NCBI RefSeq assembly: GCF_000732925.1
Contig: NZ_CP008953.1
Span: 5,580,001 to 5,644,000, forward strand
DNA: 64,000 bases
Origin: Amycolatopsis japonica
Lineage (GTDB): Bacteria; Actinomycetota; Actinomycetes; Mycobacteriales; Pseudonocardiaceae
Reading direction: 5' to 3'
This document shows, one piece after another, positions 58,026 through 64,000 of this stretch. The notes under the pieces were generated by a model, which had not been told where the DNA came from, ran no database searches, and was given only the letters and a program-made list of their open reading frames with translations. Position 1 is the stretch's first letter; the number at the start of each line of letters is the position of its first letter. The position numbers and the translations under genes are program-made.

Positions 58026-58478
58026 CTACGAGGACGGCGGCTTCACCACCACCGTGTCGTCCGGGCCGACCAGGCGCCCGTCCGCGGCCCGGATCTCCAG
58101 GCCCTGCAACGGAAGCCCGCCCTCGCGATCCACCAGTTCCGACCGCGCCTCCCCATCGGCGAAGAAATGCGCCTCGCCCCATTGCCGCAGCGCGACGATC
58201 ACCGGGAACAGGTCCCGTCCCTTCGGCGTCAGGACGTACTCGCTGTACGTGCTCCCGTCCGAAGCCGGGACCACTTCGAGCACCCCGTGCCCGACGAGCG
58301 CCCGTAGCCGCGCGGACAGGATGTTCTTCGCGACGCCCAGGCTGCGCTGGAACTCCCCGAAGCGGCGCACACCGTCGAAGGCGTCACGCACGATCAGGAG
58401 CGACCACCAGTCGCCGATCGTGTCGACCGAGCGCGCCACCGGGCAGGAGGCTTCGTCGAACGTCGTCCGCTTGACCAT
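58026..58478 (-). CDS. HxlR-family winged-helix regulator
   Basis: A 150-residue MarR-like HxlR regulator. CPVARSVDTIGDWWSLLIVR with its conserved N-terminal Cys, GVRRFGEFQRSLGVAKNILS and LRALVGHGVLEVVPASDGST form the winged helix; YVLTPKGRDLFPVIVALRQW is the family C-terminal helix. A single Cys near residue 12 suggests redox or electrophile sensing, as in YodB-type members. It diverges from an MFS exporter, and two related 17-bp sites lie in the gap. Confidence 0.88.
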   Translation of the reverse strand: MVKRTTFDEASCPVARSVDTIGDWWSLLIVRDAFDGVRRFGEFQRSLGVAKNILSARLRALVGHGVLEVVPASDGSTYSEYVLTPKGRDLFPVIVALRQWGEAHFFADGEARSELVDREGGLPLQGLEIRAADGRLVGPDDTVVVKPPSS

Positions 58479-58495
58479 GGTTGCATCTTACAACC
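58479..58495. promoter_or_regulatory. HxlR operator candidate 1
   Basis: GGTTGCATCTTACAACC has exact GGTTG/CAACC arms with a 7-nt spacer and abuts the HxlR start codon. Confidence 0.55.
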
Positions 58496-58515
58496 GCAGT
58501 GCCCTACCGTCAGGT

Positions 58516-58532
58516 GGTAGCAAGTTGAAACC
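58516..58532. promoter_or_regulatory. HxlR operator candidate 2
   Basis: GGTAGCAAGTTGAAACC agrees with candidate 1 at 12 of 17 positions, just upstream of the MFS ribosome site. Confidence 0.4.
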
Positions 58533-58545
58533 ATCTGGAGGGTCT

Positions 58546-59688
58546 GTGCATCGCGGTGTCGTCCTGTTGTTCGCCGTGGCCGCCGGGACGGCCGTCGCCA
58601 CGATCTACTTCGCCCAGCCGTTGCTCGTCACCATGGGCACCGAGCTCGGTATCGCCTCCTCGACCGTCGGCGGCATCGTCACGCTCACCCAGCTCGGCTA
58701 CGGCCTCGGCCTGTTTCTCCTGGTCCCGCTCGGCGACCTGCTCGACCGGCGGCGGCTCGTCGCCGGTCTGCTGACGCTGCTGGCGATCGCCGAACTGATC
58801 ACCGCGACCGCCGTGAACGGCTTGACGCTGTTCGCCGGGATGGCGGCGATCGGCGTGCTCGCGGTGGTCACGCAGCTCCTGGTCGCGTTCGCGGCGTCGC
58901 TGGCCGCGCCCGCCGAACGCGGACGCGTGGTCGGTCTCGTGACGACCGGCGTCGTCCTCGGGATCCTGCTCGCGCGCACGGTGTCCGGCACACTGGCCGA
59001 CCTCGCCGGCTGGCGCGCGGTGTACGTCGTGTCCGCCGGAGTGACGGTGGTGATCGCGATCGTGCTGTATCGCATCCTTCCCGCCACGGCGCCGGGCAAG
59101 ACCATGGGCTACGGGCGGTTGCTGCGGTCCACGTTGTCCCTCTTCGCCGAGGAGCCGGTCTTCCGGACACGCGGAACGCTGGCGTTGCTGATCTTCGCCG
59201 CGTTCGGCACGTTGTGGAGCTCGGTCGCCTTGCCGCTCAGCGAGGACGGCCTGTCGCACACCGCCATCGGCGCGTTCGGGCTGGCCGGGGCCGCGGGCGC
59301 GCTGGCGGCGGCCCCCGCGGGACGGCTCGCCGATCGCGGCCGGGCGCGGTGGACGACCGGGCTCGCGCTCGGCCTGCTCCTGCTTTCCTGGCTACCGCTG
59401 GGTTTCACCCGCACGTCGCTGTGGGCGCTGGTGGTCGGCGCGATCCTGCTCGACCTCGCCGTCCAGGCCGTGCACGTCACGAGCCAGACCCTGATCTACC
59501 CGCTCCGGCCGGACGCCGGAAGCAGGTTGATCGGCGGGTACATGATCTTCTACTCCGTCGGCAGCGGCCTGGGCGCCATCGGCTCGACCGCCGTCTACGC
59601 CGTCGCCGGCTGGACGGGCGTCTGTCTGCTCGGCGCGCTGTTCAGCGCGTCGGCACTAGCCGTGTGGGGTGTCAAAGCCGCTCGATGA
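58546..59688 (+). CDS. MFS transporter (drug/arabinose-efflux type)
   Basis: A 380-residue transporter with about 12 helices. The signature between helices 2 and 3 reads GDLLDRRRLVAGLLTLLA, and the N-terminus has IYFAQPLLVTMGTELGIASS, typical of the YnfM/AraJ-like exporter subfamily. Likely exports a toxic compound sensed by the divergent HxlR regulator. GTG start 7 nt after GGAGG. Its 3' end overlaps the convergent fadA6 by 17 bp. Confidence 0.87.
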   Translation: MHRGVVLLFAVAAGTAVATIYFAQPLLVTMGTELGIASSTVGGIVTLTQLGYGLGLFLLVPLGDLLDRRRLVAGLLTLLAIAELITATAVNGLTLFAGMAAIGVLAVVTQLLVAFAASLAAPAERGRVVGLVTTGVVLGILLARTVSGTLADLAGWRAVYVVSAGVTVVIAIVLYRILPATAPGKTMGYGRLLRSTLSLFAEEPVFRTRGTLALLIFAAFGTLWSSVALPLSEDGLSHTAIGAFGLAGAAGALAAAPAGRLADRGRARWTTGLALGLLLLSWLPLGFTRTSLWALVVGAILLDLAVQAVHVTSQTLIYPLRPDAGSRLIGGYMIFYSVGSGLGAIGSTAVYAVAGWTGVCLLGALFSASALAVWGVKAAR

Positions 59689-60823
59689 TGGTGACGTTCG
59701 CCGTGCCGCCGCCCTCGCACATCGTCTGCAACCCGTAGCGGCCGCCCCGCCGTTCGAGTTCGTGCAGCAGAGTCGCGAACAGTTTCGTCCCGGTCGCCCC
59801 GATGGGATGGCCGAGCGCGATCCCGCCGCCGTTGACGTTGACGCGGTCCGGATCGGCGCCGGTTTCCTCGATCCACGCCAGGACGACACTCGCGAACGCC
59901 TCGTTGACCTCGAACAGGTCGATGTCGTCGATGCTCAGCCCGGTCTTCCGCAGCGCGTGCGCGGTCGCCGGGATGGGCCCGGTCAGCATCCACACCGGAT
60001 CGGCCGCCCGCACGGAAAGGTGGTGGATCCTGGCGCGCGGGGTGAGCCCGTGCTCCTCGACGAACTTCTCCGACGCGATGAGGGCCGCGCTGGCGCCGTC
60101 CGAGATCTGGCTGGCCACGGCCGCGGTGATGCGCGAACCCTCGCTCAGCGGTTTGAGGCCGGCCATCCGCTCCAAGCTGGTGTCGCGCCTGGGCCCCTCG
60201 TCCAGGGCGGCACCGGCGAACGGAGCGATCTCGGCGGCGAAGCGGCCTTCGTCGATGGCGGCGATCGCGCGCCGATGGCTGCGGAAGGCGAACTCCTCCA
60301 TCGCCTCACGGGTCAGATCCCAGTGCTCGGCGATCATGTCGGCACTGCGGAACTGCGAGACCTCGACGCTGCCGTACCGCTCCTGCCAGCCCTTCGAGCC
60401 GGAGAACGGGTCTTCGAAGCCGTACTCGCGCCCGGCCAGCATCGCCGCGCTGATCGGGATGGCGCTCATGTTCTGCACGCCGCCGGCGAGGACGAGGTCC
60501 ATCGTCCCGGACAGCACGGCCTGCGCGGCGAAGTGCACGGCCTGCTGGCTCGAACCGCACTGCCGGTCGATCGTCACACCCGGCACGTGGTGCCCGAAAC
60601 CCGCGGCGAGCCAGGCCGTGCGCGCGATGTTCCCGGACTGCGGTCCGAGCGTGTCGCAACAGCCGAGGATGACGTCGTCGACCAGGTCGGCCTCGACCCC
60701 CGTTCGCTCGACGACGGCCTGGATGACGTGGGCGCCGAGGTCGGCGGAATGGACACCGCTGAGCGCTCCCCCGCGTTTGCCGACCGGGGTCCGGACCGCG
60801 TCCAGGACATAAGCTTCAGCCAC
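59672..60823 (-). CDS. fadA6: Thiolase FadA6 of HIP catabolism
   Basis: A 383-residue thiolase acting late in sterol ring C/D breakdown, after IpdAB opens the last ring. Nucleophile Cys89 is in VTIDRQCGSSQQAVHF; GIALGHPIGATGTK and LQTMCEGGGTANVTIIERL hold the His and second Cys. It follows mycobacterial FadA6 closely (EAYVLDAVRTPVGKRGGAL, GGVQNMSAIPISAAM). Overlaps kstR2 by 8 bp; the run fadE30-ipdF-kstR2-fadA6 is one transcript in Rv3560c-Rv3556c order. Confidence 0.93.
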   Translation of the reverse strand: MAEAYVLDAVRTPVGKRGGALSGVHSADLGAHVIQAVVERTGVEADLVDDVILGCCDTLGPQSGNIARTAWLAAGFGHHVPGVTIDRQCGSSQQAVHFAAQAVLSGTMDLVLAGGVQNMSAIPISAAMLAGREYGFEDPFSGSKGWQERYGSVEVSQFRSADMIAEHWDLTREAMEEFAFRSHRRAIAAIDEGRFAAEIAPFAGAALDEGPRRDTSLERMAGLKPLSEGSRITAAVASQISDGASAALIASEKFVEEHGLTPRARIHHLSVRAADPVWMLTGPIPATAHALRKTGLSIDDIDLFEVNEAFASVVLAWIEETGADPDRVNVNGGGIALGHPIGATGTKLFATLLHELERRGGRYGLQTMCEGGGTANVTIIERL

Positions 60824-61418
60824 GCCGCCTCCTCTTCGTCGCGATGCCGTCCAGCAGGATCCCGAGGTACTGCTGCGCGACGTCGTCCGCGCTCAGCGTG
60901 CCGCCGGGGTTGTACCAGCGCACCGCCACCCAGACGGTGTCGCGGATGAACCGGTAGGTCAGTTCGACGTCGAGGTCCTCGCGGAACACGCCGGCCGCGA
61001 TGCCGTCGGTGAGGATCCCGTTCCACAGTTTGCGGAATTCGGTGTTGCGGTCGTTGAGGTAGCCGAACCGCGGCAACTGCATGAGATGCTTCGCCTCGGA
61101 TTGGTAGATCGCCACCTCGGCGGGCCGCCGGTGAATGGATTCGAACGACGCCACGACGACGGCTTCGAGCGTTTCCCGCGGGCCTTTCCCTTCCGCGACG
61201 ATCTCGGCGTAGGCGCCGAAGAGTTCGTCGAGGAATCCGGTGAGGATCTCGTCGGCCATCGACTCCTTCGAGTCGAAATGGTGGTAGAGGCTGCCCGAAA
61301 GGATGCCCGCCGCGTCCGCGATGTCCCGCACGGTGGTGGAGACGTACCCGCGCTCGGCGAACAGCTTCGCCGCCAGGGCGAGCAGTTCGGCGCGGCGGGA
61401 CCCTGGGCTGGCTTTCAT
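60816..61418 (-). CDS. kstR2: TetR-family repressor KstR2
   Basis: A 200-residue TetR repressor that controls the HIP-degradation regulon and is released by HIP-CoA in mycobacteria. The helix-turn-helix spans AERGYVSTTVRDIADAAGIL and SGSLYHHFDSKESMADEIL; the ligand domain has AVYQ-like AEVAIYQSEAKHLMQLPRFG and TYRFIRDTVWVAVRWYNPGG, as in KstR2. GAGGT lies 5 nt before the chosen ATG; another ATG five codons upstream overlaps the ipdF stop. Autoregulated through the site before fadE30. Confidence 0.92.
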   Translation of the reverse strand: MKASPGSRRAELLALAAKLFAERGYVSTTVRDIADAAGILSGSLYHHFDSKESMADEILTGFLDELFGAYAEIVAEGKGPRETLEAVVVASFESIHRRPAEVAIYQSEAKHLMQLPRFGYLNDRNTEFRKLWNGILTDGIAAGVFREDLDVELTYRFIRDTVWVAVRWYNPGGTLSADDVAQQYLGILLDGIATKRRRRG

Positions 61419-61425
61419 CGCTACC

Positions 61426-62189
61426 TCACGCATGCTGGGAACTCACGGACACGACCTCGCCGGTGAGGTACGAGGAGTACTCACTGGCGAGGAACACCAT
61501 CACATTCGCCACTTCCCACGGTTCCGCCGCCCTCCCCGAGACCTCGCGCGCGGTGAGTTCGGTGAGCAGTTCGTCGCTGGTCACCTTGGCCAGGAACGGA
61601 TGCATCGCCAGGCTCGGCGCGACCGCGTTGACCCGGATGCCGTGTTCGGCGACGTCGACGGCGGAACACCGGGTGAGCGCCATGACACCCGCCTTCGCGG
61701 CCGCGTAATGGGCCTGCCCGGCCTGCGCGCGCCAGCCGATCACCGACGCGTTGTTGACGATCACCCCTCCGTCGCCTTGGGCGATGAACCGGTTCACCGC
61801 GGCCCTCGTCGCGCGGAACGTGCCGTTGAGGGTCACGTCGATGACCCGCGCCCATTCGTCGTCAGTCATGTCCACAATGGACTTCGTACCGCCGAGACCG
61901 GCGTTGTTGATGAGTACATCGATCCGGCCGTAGCGCGCGGCGGCGCCGTCGATGAGCGCCTGTACCTGATCTTCTTGCGTGACGTCGCAGGGAATCGCGT
62001 GCACGTCAACGAGCTCGGCGGCCTTCTCGCCCAGCCGCCGCTCGTGCCAGTCGCTGATCACGACGCGGGCGCCCTCTTCCATCGCGCGTTTCGCCACCGC
62101 GGAACCGATCCCGGTGCCGGCCGCCGCCGTCACCACGACCACCTTGTCCCGCAGGAGATTCGCCCCCTCGGGGTACTTCGGCACCGGGA

Positions 62190-62193
<4 letters not shown>
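61426..62193 (-). CDS. ipdF: SDR dehydrogenase IpdF
   Basis: A 255-residue SDR, Rv3559c-like, which in mycobacteria oxidises 5-hydroxy-HIP-CoA. VVVVTAAAGTGIGSAVAKRA binds NAD, NNAGLGGTKSIVDMTDDEWA follows, and the active site is NNASVIGWRAQAGQAHYAAA-K. A loader segment IPVPKYPEGANLLRDK at the N-terminus is typical of this group. GGAGGT precedes the GTG, which overlaps the fadE30 stop by 4 bp. Confidence 0.9.
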
Positions 62194-63308
<1,115 letters not shown>

Positions 63309-63354
63309 GCCTGCCTCCTCTAGCCAAACCAGAGCCTGCTGCGTAGGCTACCCT

Positions 63355-63368
63355 ACCAAGCACTTGCT
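63355..63368. promoter_or_regulatory. KstR2 operator, perfect consensus match
   Basis: ACCAAGCACTTGCT fits AnCAAGnnCTTGnT at every defined position. It lies in the 72-bp gap between fadE30 and fadD3, directly before the fadD3 ribosome site GGGAG. Confidence 0.8.
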
Positions 63369-63380
63369 AGGGAGACTTCG

Positions 63381-64000
63381 ATGATTGAAGGAACCATCCC
63401 GGCGGCGCTCGACAGGGCCGCGGAGCGCTTCGCCGGCCGGGAAGCGCTGGTCGACGGCGAAGTCCGGCTCACCTATGCCGAACTCGCCCGCCGGGTGCGG
63501 CAGACCGCGCGGTTCTTCGAGGGCCACGAACGGGTCGCGATCTGTTCCCCCAACACCTGGCATTGGGTCGTCGCCGGGCTCGGCGCGCTGTACGCCGGCG
63601 CGACGCTGATCCCGGTCAACACCCGCTTCACCGCGCGCGAAACCGTCGATATCCTCGAACGCGCGAAGGTTTCCGCGCTGGCGATCACCGGCACGTTCCT
63701 CGGCACGGACCGGCTGGCGGACCTCGGTTCCGCTCGCCCGGGCACCGTGGTGCGCATCCCCGTCGAAGGCCCCGAGGAGCCCGTCGACGGCGTCACGGAA
63801 TGGGAGGCACTCTCCGGTCTCGACAGCGATTTCGTGAGTCCCGCACAACCCGGCGACGTCAGCGACATCCTGTTCACCTCCGGGACCACCGGCCGCAGCA
63901 AAGGCGCGATGAGCAGCCATCGGCAGGCACTGAGCGTCGCCGAAGCCTGGGCCGAGTGCGGCGGGTTGTCCGAAGAAGACCGGTACCTCGTGATCAACCC
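63381..64000 (+). CDS. fadD3: HIP-CoA synthetase FadD3 (3' end outside window)
   Basis: The N-terminal 206 residues of an AMP-forming ligase that attaches CoA to HIP, the entry step of ring C/D catabolism. IEGTIPAALDRAAERFAGRE begins the protein, GATLIPVNTRFTARETVDIL marks the fold, and the P-loop is ILFTSGTTGRSKGAMSSHRQ. Position divergent from fadE30 equals Rv3561. GGGAG precedes the ATG. The remainder lies beyond the right edge. Confidence 0.9.
   Translation, partial: MIEGTIPAALDRAAERFAGREALVDGEVRLTYAELARRVRQTARFFEGHERVAICSPNTWHWVVAGLGALYAGATLIPVNTRFTARETVDILERAKVSALAITGTFLGTDRLADLGSARPGTVVRIPVEGPEEPVDGVTEWEALSGLDSDFVSPAQPGDVSDILFTSGTTGRSKGAMSSHRQALSVAEAWAECGGLSEEDRYLVIN

Overview
The window is about 70% G+C, with dense genes, many 1-8 bp gene overlaps and frequent GTG starts. 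Together with an actinobacterial sterol-degradation locus, DUF3039, DUF3099, Spo0M and SigB-type genes, this points to a high-GC mycelial actinomycete, most likely a pseudonocardial genus such as Amycolatopsis. The genus is inferred from protein character only. I saw no rRNA, tRNA, CRISPR array, insertion sequence or phage genes.

Layout. (1) 1-19 kb is mostly housekeeping and transport: a truncated sugar-binding lipoprotein, a DEAD/DEAH helicase, a YihY-type membrane protein, an RND pump, a spo0M-HD-psuG-psuK run, an M20 amidohydrolase with DUF3099, a methyltransferase with dtd, a SigB-type sigma factor and class I fumarase. (2) 19-20 kb holds two tandem paralogous lipoproteins with matching ECF-type, apparently leaderless promoters. 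(3) 20-26.5 kb is a phosphonate-type operon: ABC transporter, phosphonatase-like HAD hydrolase, FAD amine oxidase and a GntR/HutC regulator. (4) A secreted trypsin lies at 26.8 kb. (5) 27.8-48.6 kb and 59.7-64 kb form a sterol catabolism island matching the order of the Mycobacterium tuberculosis Rv3515c-Rv3561 region. It contains fadD19, echA19, a DUF35 protein, ltp4 and ltp3, cyp125, fadA5, two SDRs, echA20, ipdA, ipdB, ipdC, then fadA6, kstR2, ipdF, fadE30 and fadD3. Sites matching the KstR and KstR2 consensus sequences sit at the expected divergent promoters. (6) 48.6-59.7 kb separates the two halves of the HIP (ring C/D) genes. It carries an alpha/beta hydrolase, a DUF2000/AsnC pair, an acetyltransferase, a DUF1996 protein with an Asn/Gln-rich insert, an ECF sigma/anti-sigma pair facing a five-gene redox operon, and an HxlR/MFS pair.

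How the parts work together. CYP125, FadD19, EchA19, FadA5 and the Ltp3/Ltp4/DUF35 set would oxidise, activate and shorten sterol side chains, including C24-branched ones. FadD3, FadE30, IpdF, IpdC, EchA20, IpdAB and FadA6 would then dismantle HIP, the bicyclic remnant. The ECF-flanked operon (secreted-repeat lipoprotein, DUF4142 protein, a ferric-reductase-like b-haem protein with H-x13-H and H-x12-H pairs, a three-cysteine ferredoxin and an FAD/NAD reductase) looks like a dedicated transmembrane electron path. It is the best candidate here for an undescribed system.

Gene ends are marked by families of long perfect palindromes that recur across the window. One family shows a compensated base change between copies, which suggests the hairpin itself is maintained. 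At several other convergent pairs the stop codons overlap and no hairpin is present.
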